A stretch of 64,000 nt of DNA. It comes from Curvibacter gracilis ATCC BAA-807 (GTDB lineage: Bacteria > Pseudomonadota > Gammaproteobacteria > Burkholderiales > Burkholderiaceae_C). Under the pieces are notes generated by a model, which was given only the letters and a program-made list of their open reading frames with translations, was not told the origin of the DNA and ran no database searches. Shown piece by piece: positions 14,375 through 24,728 of the stretch (position 1 is its first letter; every line of letters starts with the position of its first letter). Location: assembly GCF_000518645.1 (NCBI RefSeq), contig NZ_KI912466.1, positions 121,792 through 185,791 of the forward strand. The letters run 5' to 3'. A program made the translations under genes and the position numbers.

Positions 14375-16027
14375 TCACGGCCTCTGGACGAAGCCCAGTT
14401 GCCGTGCCAGGTGATCGGCCAGCCGCAGGCCCAGGGCCACGGCCAGCAAGGTCGGATTGGCCTCGCCCGAGGTGCAGAACACGCTGCTGGAGGCGATGTA
14501 CAGGTTGTCCAGCCCATGCACGCGCAGTTGGCCATCCACCACGCCCTGGGTCGGGTCCGCGCTCATGCGGGTGGTGCCGATCTGGTGAAAGCCGTCCGTC
14601 GCCTGCTCGAACACATGGGCCGCGCGCTCAGCTTCGGGCCGCTCGTACTCGAGGTGGCCCAGGCCGGCCGCGCGCAGGTCGTGGTCCAGCAGGGCATGGG
14701 CGCGCAGCACCGAGTCGACATCCTGCGGCTGATAGCAGAAGTCGACCCGCAGGTCGCCCGCCTCGTTTTTCAGGGTGACGCGGCTGTCGGGGTGGGGAAT
14801 CTGCTCGGCGTGGTAGACCAGCGCATAGGTGCCCCCGGCGTTGCGCAGCACAAAGCCCGGCTTGCGCACCGACGACAGGTAACGGTTGCGCAGGATGTCG
14901 ATCACATCGAGCGCGGCGCGCCAGGGGCGGCGCGCGATGTTGAGGCCATGGGCCAGCCAGCGGTAAGGCCGGGGTCCGATGTGCTTGAGGCGCATCGCCT
15001 CGGCCACCAGGCGGCGACCGATGGGCGCAATGGCCAGACCCATGAACACCGCCGACAGCGTGGGGTTGCGGTGGCTGGGCTCGTAGAAAGGGGGGTTGTC
15101 GATGTAGAACGAGGTGTTGAGCAAGCCCTGGGCACGCTGCAGGGCCGGGCTGGGCGTCAGGCGGCGGCGCACATAGGTGCCGCAGCTGTCGCGGCTGAAA
15201 TCCAGCCAGCGCACATCCTCGGGCTGCTTCAGCACCAGGCGCGCGATGCTGCCCAGGATGTGGCCCATGTAATGGCGCCCCAGCGGCCCCTCCGGGCCGC
15301 CAAACAGTGCCGGCCGGCCGGCCTGGGCCTTCAGCAGCAGGCGGGTCACGCCCAGGGCGCCGCCCGCCAGCACGAAGGCGCGCGCGCGCAACTCGACACG
15401 CTGCCCCCGGCATTCGGCCTGCAGGGCCTCGAGCCGCCCTCCGTCCGGGCTGAAGACCAGCGCCTCGACCCGCGTGTCGAACAACAGATCCAGGCCCTCG
15501 CAGGCCAGGGCCTGCTGGCCCAGGCTGCCCAGCAGACGCGGTTGATGGGCCCAGCGCTCGATCTGCGTCAGCTCGAAATCCGTGAGCCGGGTGACCGGGC
15601 CCCGCGCCTCGGAGGGCAGCGGCCGGCGGAACTCGGCCGAGCCGCAATCCACACAACGGGCGGCCGCCTGGTACCAGGGCTGCACCTCGGGCCAGCTCAG
15701 CGGCCACTGCACGCCCGGCACCTGCGGCCGCACCTCGAAGTCGTGCGCCTCGAACGGCACACAGCGCCCGCCCCACAGCCAGGTGGTGCCGCCCAGACCG
15801 GTGTGGGTGGCCAGTTCCAGCGGCGCGTGGTGCTGCGGCTTGACACAGGTGGAGCCGCTCCAATCGGGCGCCGACTGGGCCGGGTCCAGGCCACCGCCCT
15901 CCACCACCAGCACCCGCAGGCCTGATGCCTGCGCTGCCAGTGCCAGCGACAGGCCCACCGGGCCGGCCCCCATCACACACAGGTCGTAAACCACGCGCTC
16001 GCCCGGAGCCTGTTGCAGCACGCTCAT
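14375..16027 (-). CDS. GMC-family FAD-dependent oxidoreductase
   Basis: A 550-residue flavoprotein of the glucose-methanol-choline family. The N-terminal dinucleotide-binding motif GAGPVG (residues 20-25) is followed by the LVVEGG acidic end of the Rossmann fold. Near the C-terminus, HQIGTTRMS (about residue 480) and SGEANPTLLAVALG carry the His and Asn that act in alcohol oxidation. The protein probably oxidises a primary or secondary alcohol, sugar or sterol-like substrate; the substrate is not evident. The ATG at 16027 is chosen because upstream in-frame sequence is not family-like. No partner gluconate-2-dehydrogenase small subunit or cytochrome is adjacent. Confidence 0.85.
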   Translation of the reverse strand: MSVLQQAPGERVVYDLCVMGAGPVGLSLALAAQASGLRVLVVEGGGLDPAQSAPDWSGSTCVKPQHHAPLELATHTGLGGTTWLWGGRCVPFEAHDFEVRPQVPGVQWPLSWPEVQPWYQAAARCVDCGSAEFRRPLPSEARGPVTRLTDFELTQIERWAHQPRLLGSLGQQALACEGLDLLFDTRVEALVFSPDGGRLEALQAECRGQRVELRARAFVLAGGALGVTRLLLKAQAGRPALFGGPEGPLGRHYMGHILGSIARLVLKQPEDVRWLDFSRDSCGTYVRRRLTPSPALQRAQGLLNTSFYIDNPPFYEPSHRNPTLSAVFMGLAIAPIGRRLVAEAMRLKHIGPRPYRWLAHGLNIARRPWRAALDVIDILRNRYLSSVRKPGFVLRNAGGTYALVYHAEQIPHPDSRVTLKNEAGDLRVDFCYQPQDVDSVLRAHALLDHDLRAAGLGHLEYERPEAERAAHVFEQATDGFHQIGTTRMSADPTQGVVDGQLRVHGLDNLYIASSSVFCTSGEANPTLLAVALGLRLADHLARQLGFVQRP

Positions 16028-16354
16028 GACAGCAGCCCCCGCCACAAGACCACGTTCAATGCAGGCGCGTGCGGCAGCCGCACAGCTTTCAGAAGGGCAT
16101 AGGAGGTCATCGCAGGCATGCAGAATCGGGTGAGGTGAGCGCTGCGCCAGCAAGCCGTCCAGGCCGGGCGAGGGGCCTGCCGGAAGCGGCTGACCGCTCC
16201 AAATTTTACAGTTTGCAACAATACCGGCCCATGAATGCCTTGGCCCGGCCATGACAGACATCACGAAAAGCGGCCGATTCCGGTCACCATTCAAGCCCGC
16301 CCTTCAATCCGTTCTTCAACCCGCCCTCCGCCCGGCCCTGCCCAGCCACCGCCC
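16028..16354. other. Divergent intergenic region with no recognised gene
   Basis: A 327-base stretch between the divergent GMC oxidoreductase and the small Cys-rich protein. An AT-richer patch at about 16,200-16,225 (AAATTTTACAGTTTGCAACA) is the likeliest promoter position. No convincing coding sequence, RNA or repeat was seen. Confidence 0.4.
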
Positions 16355-16594
16355 ATGTCCGCCAGCCCCGACGCCCTGCCCGCTCTCCCCGCGCTTGAAC
16401 AAGGCCGCCAGCAGATCGCCCGCCTGCAGGCCGCCCTGGCCCAGGCGGGCCTGAGCCTGCGCCCACCGCCGCCCGAGCCCCAGACCTGCTGCGGGCGCGG
16501 CTGCAACGGTTGTGTGTGGGAGGGCTTCTACGCCGCGCTCGCGTTCTGGTGCGAAGACGCCGAGGCCTTGCTGGCGGGCTCGGTGAACAGCTGA
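16355..16594 (+). CDS. Small oxidoreductase-like Cys-rich protein
   Basis: A 79-residue protein. The C-terminal half contains CCGRGCNGCVWEGFYAALAFW, a CC-x3-C-x2-C cysteine motif followed by an aromatic helix. This matches the short 'oxidoreductase-like' domain family found at protein N-termini in eukaryotes and as stand-alone proteins in proteobacteria. The four cysteines could bind a metal or cluster; no function is established that I know of. The N-terminal half is a Leu/Ala-rich helix (about residues 10-35). The ATG at 16355 begins a compact protein; in-frame upstream codons are low-complexity. It stands alone before a long non-coding gap. Confidence 0.7.
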   Translation: MSASPDALPALPALEQGRQQIARLQAALAQAGLSLRPPPPEPQTCCGRGCNGCVWEGFYAALAFWCEDAEALLAGSVNS

Positions 16595-16933
16595 GATCTG
16601 CCCGGCACCCAGGGCCGTTGACCACCCTCCGTCAACACCGCAGCGGGGCCAAGAGCGGCCGCTGGAGGTTATGCACGGCCGGCATGGGATCAGCCGGACT
16701 TGGCATTTCTCTTGCATGACGCTTACAACAACAATACCGCCCACCACGCTGCGGGGCCCGCCTGCGAGATCCGTGGGGTCACCGGGGTGATCCGGGAGTG
16801 GGCTCAGGGGTTTTCCTGGGTCCGGGCTTGGCGCGGGTGGCAGAACATTGGCATTGCAAACGGCAGGGCGGCGCACGCCACACATGCTGAAAGCCAGGCA
16901 TCAGGGACTTGTTTTCTTTTCAAGGTTTTTCAC
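16595..16933. other. Non-coding region upstream of the first chemoreceptor gene
   Basis: A 339-base gap without a supportable gene. It contains a sigma-54-like element at 16701-16716, described separately. I saw no clear sigma-28 flagellar promoter (TAAA-N15-GCCGATAA), which would be the usual signal before a betaproteobacterial chemoreceptor. Confidence 0.4.
16701..16716 (+). promoter_or_regulatory. Sigma-54-like -24/-12 element
   Basis: TGGCATTTCTCTTGCA has the required GG-N10-GC spacing and matches 10 of the 12 specified bases of TGGCACG-N4-TTGCW. It lies about 218 bases before the chemoreceptor ATG. The start would fall near 16,728 and leave a long leader. No activator-binding site was recognised upstream, so this may be a chance match. 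Confidence 0.35.
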
Positions 16934-18571
16934 ATGAGCGCTCTCAAGTCTTTGTCCCTCAGCCATCGGCTCAGCCTCGGTTTCGGCAGCGTGCTGGCGC
17001 TGTTGCTGGTGGTGGTGGCGGTGGATCAGTGGTCGGCCAGGGATTTGCATGGGCGGCTGCAGCGCATCACCAGCACCAGCGCCGAAAAGACCCGGCTGAT
17101 GAACAACATGCTGCAGGATGTGGACTCGCTGGGTCTGCGCGGCCGCTCGGCGGTGATGCTGTCGGAGAGCGACACCAAACGTTCGACCGAGCAGGCCGAC
17201 AAGCTCAAGGCCACGCTGGACCAGTACCTCAAGCAGCAGACCGAGCTGGCCACCCTGGCGCGCGCCAGCGGCGCCAATGCCGATGAGCTGAAACTGCTGG
17301 ACGACATCAAGGCGATCGCCGATGCGACCCTGCCCGAGCTTCAACAGTCGGTGAAGACGGCCCTGGAGGGCGACAACGTGGGCGCCTCGATCGCGATGAT
17401 GAACCGGGTCGAGCCCAGCGAGGTCAAGTGGCGCGCCCGCCTGAGCGACCTGATCGAGTACCAGAACCGCCTCAACCAGGCCGAGGCCCAGGGCGCCGAA
17501 GACAGCATGGCCCGCGCCCAGATCACGGCGGCCCTGCTGGTGCTGACCTCGATCACGGTTGGCGTGCTGGTGGCCTGGCGCATCACGCAAAGCGTCACCG
17601 CGCCGATCGGGCGCGCCGTGGTGGTGGCCGAGCGCATTGCCGCGGGCGACCTGACCTCCCAGGTGGAGGTGCGCATCCATGACGAGACCGGCCGCCTGCT
17701 GGAGGCGATTGCCGCCATGCAGCAGCGCCTGCGCGAACTCGTGGGCGAGATCGGCGGCACGGCCGAATCGATCAAGGACGCCAGTGCCGAGGTGGCTGCC
17801 GGCAACCTGGACCTGAGCCAGCGCACCGAAGAGGCCTCGCACAACCTGCAGACAGCCGCCCACACCCTGACCGACCTGACCCAGATGGTGGGCCACAGCA
17901 CGGCCTCGGCCCGCGAGGTGAACCGCCTGGCGGCCACCGCCTCGACCCACGCCATCAGTGGCGGGCAGATGGTATCGGAGGTGGTGCAGACCATGGAGGG
18001 CATCAGCGTGAGCTCGCGCAAGATCGCCGACATCGTGGGTGTGATCGACGGGATTGCCTTCCAGACCAACATCCTGGCGTTGAACGCGGCGGTCGAAGCG
18101 GCCCGGGCCGGCGAACAAGGCCGCGGCTTTGCCGTGGTGGCCAGCGAGGTGCGGCGCCTGGCCGGCCACGCCACCAGTTCGTCGAAAGAGATCAAGAGCC
18201 TGATCACCGACAGCGTGGAGCGCGTGGCCGTGGGCGAAGACCTGGTGCGCCGTGCGGGCGACACCATCCACGAGCTGGTGAGCTCGGTGCAGAACGTGTC
18301 CTCGATCATGTCCGAGGTGGCGGCCGCGGCCGACGAGCAGAGTGGCCGCATCGCCGACATCAGCGCCACCGTGGGCAAGCTCGACGAGGTGACGCAGCAG
18401 AACGCAGCCCTGGTCGAGGAGAGTGCGGCGGCGGCCGACAGCCTGCGCGATCAGGCACACCGGCTGACCGAGATCGTGCACACCTTCCGCCTCAGCCGCG
18501 ACACACCGGTGGCGGCACCGGCACCGGCGCCCGCGCTGGCGCGCGCCCCGCAGACCTTGCGCCTGAGCTGA
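16934..18571 (+). CDS. Methyl-accepting chemotaxis protein, four-helix-bundle sensor
   Basis: A 545-residue chemoreceptor. A first membrane helix (about residues 12-32) is followed by a helical periplasmic region of about 155 residues resembling the 4HB_MCP sensor. A second membrane helix (about 192-212), a HAMP domain and a long cytoplasmic signalling coiled coil follow. The hairpin tip sequence [30 protein letters not shown] is split around its conserved E-AARAGE core and is diagnostic. It would report an unknown ligand to CheA/CheW. The tail ends in an Ala/Pro-rich stretch without an obvious CheR-docking pentapeptide. Its stop codon directly abuts that of the convergent glxR gene. Confidence 0.92.
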   Translation: MSALKSLSLSHRLSLGFGSVLALLLVVVAVDQWSARDLHGRLQRITSTSAEKTRLMNNMLQDVDSLGLRGRSAVMLSESDTKRSTEQADKLKATLDQYLKQQTELATLARASGANADELKLLDDIKAIADATLPELQQSVKTALEGDNVGASIAMMNRVEPSEVKWRARLSDLIEYQNRLNQAEAQGAEDSMARAQITAALLVLTSITVGVLVAWRITQSVTAPIGRAVVVAERIAAGDLTSQVEVRIHDETGRLLEAIAAMQQRLRELVGEIGGTAESIKDASAEVAAGNLDLSQRTEEASHNLQTAAHTLTDLTQMVGHSTASAREVNRLAATASTHAISGGQMVSEVVQTMEGISVSSRKIADIVGVIDGIAFQTNILALNAAVEAARAGEQGRGFAVVASEVRRLAGHATSSSKEIKSLITDSVERVAVGEDLVRRAGDTIHELVSSVQNVSSIMSEVAAAADEQSGRIADISATVGKLDEVTQQNAALVEESAAAADSLRDQAHRLTEIVHTFRLSRDTPVAAPAPAPALARAPQTLRLS

Positions 18572-19477
18572 TCAAACGGGTTTCTGGCCCACTTCGAAGT
18601 TCGACAGCCGCTCGAGCGCTTTGACCATGCCCGAGTGATCCCAGGCGGCACCGCCCTGGGCCACGCAGGCGCTGAACAATTGCTGGGCCTGCGCCGTGGC
18701 AGGCAGGGCCAGGCCCAGGGCGCGGGCACTGTCCAGCGCCAGGCCCAGGTCTTTCTGGTGCAGGGCAATGCGAAAGCCCGGCTCAAAGCTACGGCGGATC
18801 ATGCGCTCGCCATGCACCTCGAGGATGCGCGAGGCGGCAAAGCCGCCCATCAAGGCCTGGCGCACCTTGGCCGGGTCGGCCCCGGCGCGTGAGGCGAACA
18901 GCAAGGCCTCGGCCACCGCCTCGATGTTGAGGGCCACCACGATCTGATTGGCCACCTTGGTGGTCTGCCCGGCGCCGTTGGGGCCCACCAGGGTGATGTT
19001 CTGCCCCAGCAGCTCGAACAGCGGCCTGGCCCTGGCAAAGGCGGCCTCGGGCCCGCCCACCATGATCGACAGCGTGCCCTTTTGCGCCCCCACCTCGCCA
19101 CCTGACACCGGAGCATCGAGGTACTGGCAGCCCAGTTGTTCGATGCGCCGGGCAAAGTCCTGCGTGGGCAGGGGCGCGATCGAGCTCATGTCGATCACCA
19201 GCTTGCCCGGGCTCAGGCCCAGGGCCAGGCCGTCATCACCGAACAGCACCTGTTCGACATCGGGGGTGTCGGGCAGCATGGTGAAGACGATGTCGGCCCG
19301 TTCGGCCACGCCGCGGGCGCTCAGGCATTGGGTGGCCGGGGTGTCGGCCAGCGCGGCCGATACCTTGCCGCGGGTGTGCACAAACAGCTGGTGGCCGGCG
19401 CGGATCAGGTTCAGGCACATCGGCGTGCCCATGATGCCCAGGCCGATGAAGCCGAGTTGAAGCGGTTTTTGAGTCAT
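18572..19477 (-). CDS. glxR: Tartronate semialdehyde reductase (2-hydroxy-3-oxopropionate reductase)
   Basis: A 301-residue NAD(P)-dependent beta-hydroxyacid dehydrogenase. The Rossmann motif GLGIMGTPM (residues 12-20) and the substrate motif DAPVSGGEVGAQKGTLSIMVGG match the family, and the catalytic Lys lies in GQTTKVANQI. It reduces tartronate semialdehyde to D-glycerate. It is the third gene of the minus-strand run gcl-hyi-glxR, 45 bases after hyi, which defines the pathway role: recovery of glyoxylate released by ureide breakdown. No terminator hairpin is obvious before the convergent chemoreceptor end. Confidence 0.93.
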   Translation of the reverse strand: MTQKPLQLGFIGLGIMGTPMCLNLIRAGHQLFVHTRGKVSAALADTPATQCLSARGVAERADIVFTMLPDTPDVEQVLFGDDGLALGLSPGKLVIDMSSIAPLPTQDFARRIEQLGCQYLDAPVSGGEVGAQKGTLSIMVGGPEAAFARARPLFELLGQNITLVGPNGAGQTTKVANQIVVALNIEAVAEALLFASRAGADPAKVRQALMGGFAASRILEVHGERMIRRSFEPGFRIALHQKDLGLALDSARALGLALPATAQAQQLFSACVAQGGAAWDHSGMVKALERLSNFEVGQKPV

Positions 19478-19522
19478 GAGAGGTCTCCGTTGTCAGGTCA
19501 CAGTTGATTGAAAGCGGTCTGT

Positions 19523-20299
19523 TCAGGCCATGGCGCGGCGCCAGCCCAGGCCGGCCAGGGTGTCGGCGGCGGGCTTGTACTCGCAGCCGATCCAGCCCGC
19601 ATAGCCCAGCCGGTCGATGTGGCGCAGCAGCCAGGGGTAGTTGATCTCGCCCGTGCCGGGCTCATGCCGACCCGGGTTGTCGGCCAGCTGGATGTGGCCG
19701 ATGCGCGGCAGGGCCCGTTGCAGCGTGGCCGCCAGTTCGCCCTCCACGCGTTGGGCGTGGTAGATGTCGTACTGCACGAACAGGTTGTCGGCCCCAACCT
19801 CGTCGAGCAGGGCCAGGGCCTGGTCGGTGCGGGTGAGGTAGAAGCCCGGGATGTCGAAGGGGTTGATGGGCTCGATCAGCAGGCGCAGCCCGGCCTGGCG
19901 CAGCGCCGCGGCGGCAAAGCGCAGGTTGCTCACCAAGGTCTGGTGCAGCAGCGGCTCGGCCACGCCGGCTGGCGCCTTGCCGGCCAGGCAGTTGAGCTGG
20001 GGCACGCCCAGTGCCTGGGCATAGGCCAGGGCCTGGCCCACGCCGGCCCGGAACTCGGCCACCCGGGTCGGGTCGCAGGCGATGCCGCGCTCGCCCGCGT
20101 CCCAGTCGCCCGCGGGCAGGTTGTGCAGCACCAGTTGCAGCCGGTGCTGATCGAGGCGCGAGCGGATCTCGCTCACCTCGTAGGCGTAGGGGAACAGAAA
20201 TTCGACGGCCTCGAAGCCGGCGTTCGCCGCGGCTTCAAAACGGTCCAGAAAAGGCCGTTCGGTGAACAGCATGGTGAGGTTGGCAGCAAAGCGGGGCAT
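19523..20299 (-). CDS. hyi: Hydroxypyruvate isomerase
   Basis: A 258-residue TIM-barrel isomerase of the Hyi/xylose-isomerase-like family. The start MPRFAANLTMLFTERPFLDR is the standard N-terminus of these proteins. Metal-binding stretches such as LIEPINPFDIPGFYL and VQYDIYHAQRVEG are present. It interconverts hydroxypyruvate and tartronate semialdehyde, the product of Gcl. The ATG at 20299 is chosen by family alignment; upstream in-frame sequence overlaps the gcl 3' region without similarity. It lies 49 bases after gcl and 45 bases before glxR in one operon. Confidence 0.93.
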   Translation of the reverse strand: MPRFAANLTMLFTERPFLDRFEAAANAGFEAVEFLFPYAYEVSEIRSRLDQHRLQLVLHNLPAGDWDAGERGIACDPTRVAEFRAGVGQALAYAQALGVPQLNCLAGKAPAGVAEPLLHQTLVSNLRFAAAALRQAGLRLLIEPINPFDIPGFYLTRTDQALALLDEVGADNLFVQYDIYHAQRVEGELAATLQRALPRIGHIQLADNPGRHEPGTGEINYPWLLRHIDRLGYAGWIGCEYKPAADTLAGLGWRRAMA

Positions 20300-20348
20300 G
20301 GGTGGGCTCTCCCTGAAGATTGGACAAAAACAGACGGCCGGGGGGCGC

Positions 20349-22139
<1,791 letters not shown>

Positions 22140-22300
22140 GTCGTCTCCTTGGGTGAACCCTGTCGGGGTGGACGAAATTTAGGCGGCACCGGCCCTGGCC
22201 GGAATGCCCGGGCGGGCCATAAAATTTATTCGCTGCTGGAATGACTGCCGGATCGACGGCAGCGCACACTGCAAGCCCCAAGAAGAGCCAGGAGACTGCG
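22140..22300. promoter_or_regulatory. Divergent promoter region between gcl and LysR gene
   Basis: A 161-base region between divergent starts. The AT-rich near-palindrome ATAAAATTTATT (22219-22230) and a second AAATTT (22175-22180) stand out in GC-rich DNA and are candidate promoter or LysR operator elements. An AGGAG ribosome-binding site (22290-22294) sets the LysR start. Confidence 0.4.
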
Positions 22301-23209
22301 ATGGACCGTTTCGACGCCATGAATCTGTTTGTGCGGGTGGTGGAATCCGGCAGCTTCACCAAGGTGGCGAAAGAGTTCGCCACCACCCAGCCCACCGTCA
22401 CCAAGCAGGTGGCGGCCCTGGAGGCCCAGCTCAAGGTGAGGCTGCTCAACCGCAACACGCGCGGGGTCAGCCTGACCGAGCCCGGCGCGCTGTACTACGA
22501 GCGTTGCAAAGCCATCCTGGGCCAGGTGAGCGAGGCCGAAGAGGTGGTCCAGGTGCGCCAGACGCAGGTGAACGGTTTGCTGCGCGTGGGCAGTTCGGTG
22601 GCTTTCGGCAGACGGGTGGTTGTGCCCTTGGTGCTGGAATTCATGGCCCGCCACCCGCAGGTGAAGGTGGACCTGAGCTTTGACGACCGCTACACCGATC
22701 TGGTGGCCCAGGGCATCGATGTGGCGATCCGCCTGGGCAAGCTGGCCGACTCGGGTCTGGGCGCGCGCAGCCTGGGCCAGAACCCCTGGGCCCTGGTGGC
22801 CTCGCCGACCTACCTGCGGCGCCATGGCACGCCGCGCAAGCCCACCGAGCTGCGCGGGCACGACGCGCTGATCTACAGCAGCGTGCAGGGCGACGACTTC
22901 TGGCGCCTTCGCACGCCGGCGGGTGAGCTGGTGAACGTGCCGGTGAGCGGGCGCATGCGCTCCAACAACCTGTCGGCCCTGCTGGCGGCCACCCGGGCCC
23001 ACCTGGGGGTGGCCGCCCTGCCCCGCTATGTGGCGGCCGAATCACTGGCCAGCGGCCGGGTGGTGGAGGTGCTGAAAACCTGCCAGCTGCCCGAGCAGGA
23101 GATCCACGCCGTGTTCCCTTCGCCGCGCCTGTTGCCGCAGAAGGTCTCGTCCTTCGTGGCCTTCATGCAGGGGCGTTTCGAGGCGCGCTGGTGGGAGCAG
23201 CTGAAGTGA
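22301..23209 (+). CDS. LysR-type regulator, probable controller of the gcl operon
   Basis: A 302-residue LysR-family protein. The N-terminal helix-turn-helix reads GSFTKVAKEFATTQPTVTKQ, with the typical linker helix and a periplasmic-binding-protein-like effector domain after residue 90. The start is fixed by an AGGAG site six bases upstream of the ATG at 22301. It is divergent from gcl-hyi-glxR and convergent with the glycerate kinase gene, so it probably regulates the glyoxylate operon. The inducer could be glyoxylate, tartronate semialdehyde or a ureide; this is inference from position only. Confidence 0.88.
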   Translation: MDRFDAMNLFVRVVESGSFTKVAKEFATTQPTVTKQVAALEAQLKVRLLNRNTRGVSLTEPGALYYERCKAILGQVSEAEEVVQVRQTQVNGLLRVGSSVAFGRRVVVPLVLEFMARHPQVKVDLSFDDRYTDLVAQGIDVAIRLGKLADSGLGARSLGQNPWALVASPTYLRRHGTPRKPTELRGHDALIYSSVQGDDFWRLRTPAGELVNVPVSGRMRSNNLSALLAATRAHLGVAALPRYVAAESLASGRVVEVLKTCQLPEQEIHAVFPSPRLLPQKVSSFVAFMQGRFEARWWEQLK

Positions 23210-23227
23210 TCCCGCCGCACCGATGCA

Positions 23228-24598
23228 TCAATCCAGGATCAGCATCGCCCGGAAGTCGTTCACATTGGTGTGGGTGGGGCCGGTGATGACCAGATCGCCC
23301 AGGGCCTCGAAGTAGCCATAGGCGTCGTTGCGGTCCAGGAACTGCTCCACCTTCAGGCCCAGGGCCTGGGCGCGGGCCAGGGTGTCGGGGCTGACGCAGG
23401 CGCCAGCGTTGTCTTCCACCCCATCGATGCCGTCGGTGTCCGCCGCCAGGGCCCAGACGCGGGCCTGCCCCTGCAGGGCCTGGGCCAGGCCCAGACAGAA
23501 CTCGCCGGCGCGGCCGCCGCGCCCCCGCGGGCTGCCGACGGGCTGCGGGCGGATCGTCACCGTGGTCTCACCGCCCGACAGGATGACGCAGGGCCGGGCG
23601 AAGGGCTGGCCATGCTGGGCCACCGATCGCGCCAGTGCCGCGTGCACCTTGCCCACCTCGCGCGATTCGCCTTCGATCTCGTCGGACAGCACATAGGCCG
23701 CGATGCCGGCCGCGCGGGCCACCTCGGCCGCCACCTCCAGGGACTGGCGCGGGGTGGCGATCAGCTGCACCTCATGGCCGGCGAACACCGCGTCACCGGG
23801 CTTGGGGGTTTCGAGCGCACCGGCCTGCAACTGAGCGTGCACCGCCGCAGGCACCTCGATGCCGTAGCGGGCCAGGATGGCCAGCGCCTCGGCGCAGCTG
23901 CTGGCATCGGGCACGGTGGGGCCACTGGCGATCACCGAGGGGTCGTCGCCCGGCACGTCGCTGATGGTCAGCGTGAGCACCTTGGCCGGCGCACAGGCCG
24001 CGGCCAGGCGCCCACCCTTGATGCGCGACAGGTGCTTGCGCACGCAGTTCATCTCGCCGATGCTGGCGCCGCTGTGCAGCAGCGCGCGGTTGATGCGCTG
24101 CTTGTCCTCCAGGCTCAGGCCCTCGGCCGGCAGGGTCAGCAAGGCCGAGCCGCCACCCGAGATCAGGCACAGCACCAGGTCGTCCTCGGTCAGGCCTTCG
24201 GTCAGTTGCAGGATGCGCTGGGCCGCGGCCAAGCCGGCCGCATCGGGCACGGGGTGCGAGGCCTCGACCACTTCGATGCGCTCGGGCAGGCCGGCGGGGC
24301 GCGGCGGAATGTGGTGGTAGCGCGTGACCACCAGGCCCGACAGCGGCGCCTCGGCCGGCCACAGCGCCTCGACCGCCTGGGCCATCGAGGCCCCGGCCTT
24401 GCCGGCCCCGAGCACCAGGGTGCGCCCCTTGGGCGGCTGGGGCAGGTGGCGTGCCAGGCCTTGCAGCGGCAGGGCGCGCCAGACGGCCTGCGCATACAGG
24501 TGTTGCAAGAAGGCCTGCGGATCCGCGCTGGGGCTGGGGCAGACAGCGCCCTGCAGATCGAGGGCGACGCGATGTTGGGGGGCTTGTGGGGCAGTCAT
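23228..24598 (-). CDS. Glycerate 2-kinase / hydroxypyruvate reductase-like MOFRL-family protein
   Basis: A 456-residue protein of the glycerate kinase type 2 (GckA/TtuD, DUF4147-MOFRL) family. Landmarks are LVLGAGKAGASMAQAVEAL near residue 60, the LCLISGGGSALL motif, the KHLSRIKGG stretch, and the C-terminal ALAADTDGIDG pattern of the MOFRL domain. The family is annotated either as glycerate 2-kinase (D-glycerate to 2-phosphoglycerate) or as hydroxypyruvate reductase; biochemistry favours kinase for many members. Either role completes the glyoxylate salvage route begun by Gcl and GlxR. The ATG at 24598 is chosen because the region upstream overlaps the divergent signalling gene. Confidence 0.88.
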   Translation of the reverse strand: MTAPQAPQHRVALDLQGAVCPSPSADPQAFLQHLYAQAVWRALPLQGLARHLPQPPKGRTLVLGAGKAGASMAQAVEALWPAEAPLSGLVVTRYHHIPPRPAGLPERIEVVEASHPVPDAAGLAAAQRILQLTEGLTEDDLVLCLISGGGSALLTLPAEGLSLEDKQRINRALLHSGASIGEMNCVRKHLSRIKGGRLAAACAPAKVLTLTISDVPGDDPSVIASGPTVPDASSCAEALAILARYGIEVPAAVHAQLQAGALETPKPGDAVFAGHEVQLIATPRQSLEVAAEVARAAGIAAYVLSDEIEGESREVGKVHAALARSVAQHGQPFARPCVILSGGETTVTIRPQPVGSPRGRGGRAGEFCLGLAQALQGQARVWALAADTDGIDGVEDNAGACVSPDTLARAQALGLKVEQFLDRNDAYGYFEALGDLVITGPTHTNVNDFRAMLILD

Positions 24599-24728
24599 GG
24601 CCCGATTGTGCCAAGCCTTGCGCAGCGGGTCGGCCCCCGGGCCGGTCACAACAGCTTTGCCTGGCGTCACGCACCGGTCACAGGCGGGGTTCAGAATCCT
24701 GCGTCTTGGTCCATCCTCAGGAGTGCGC

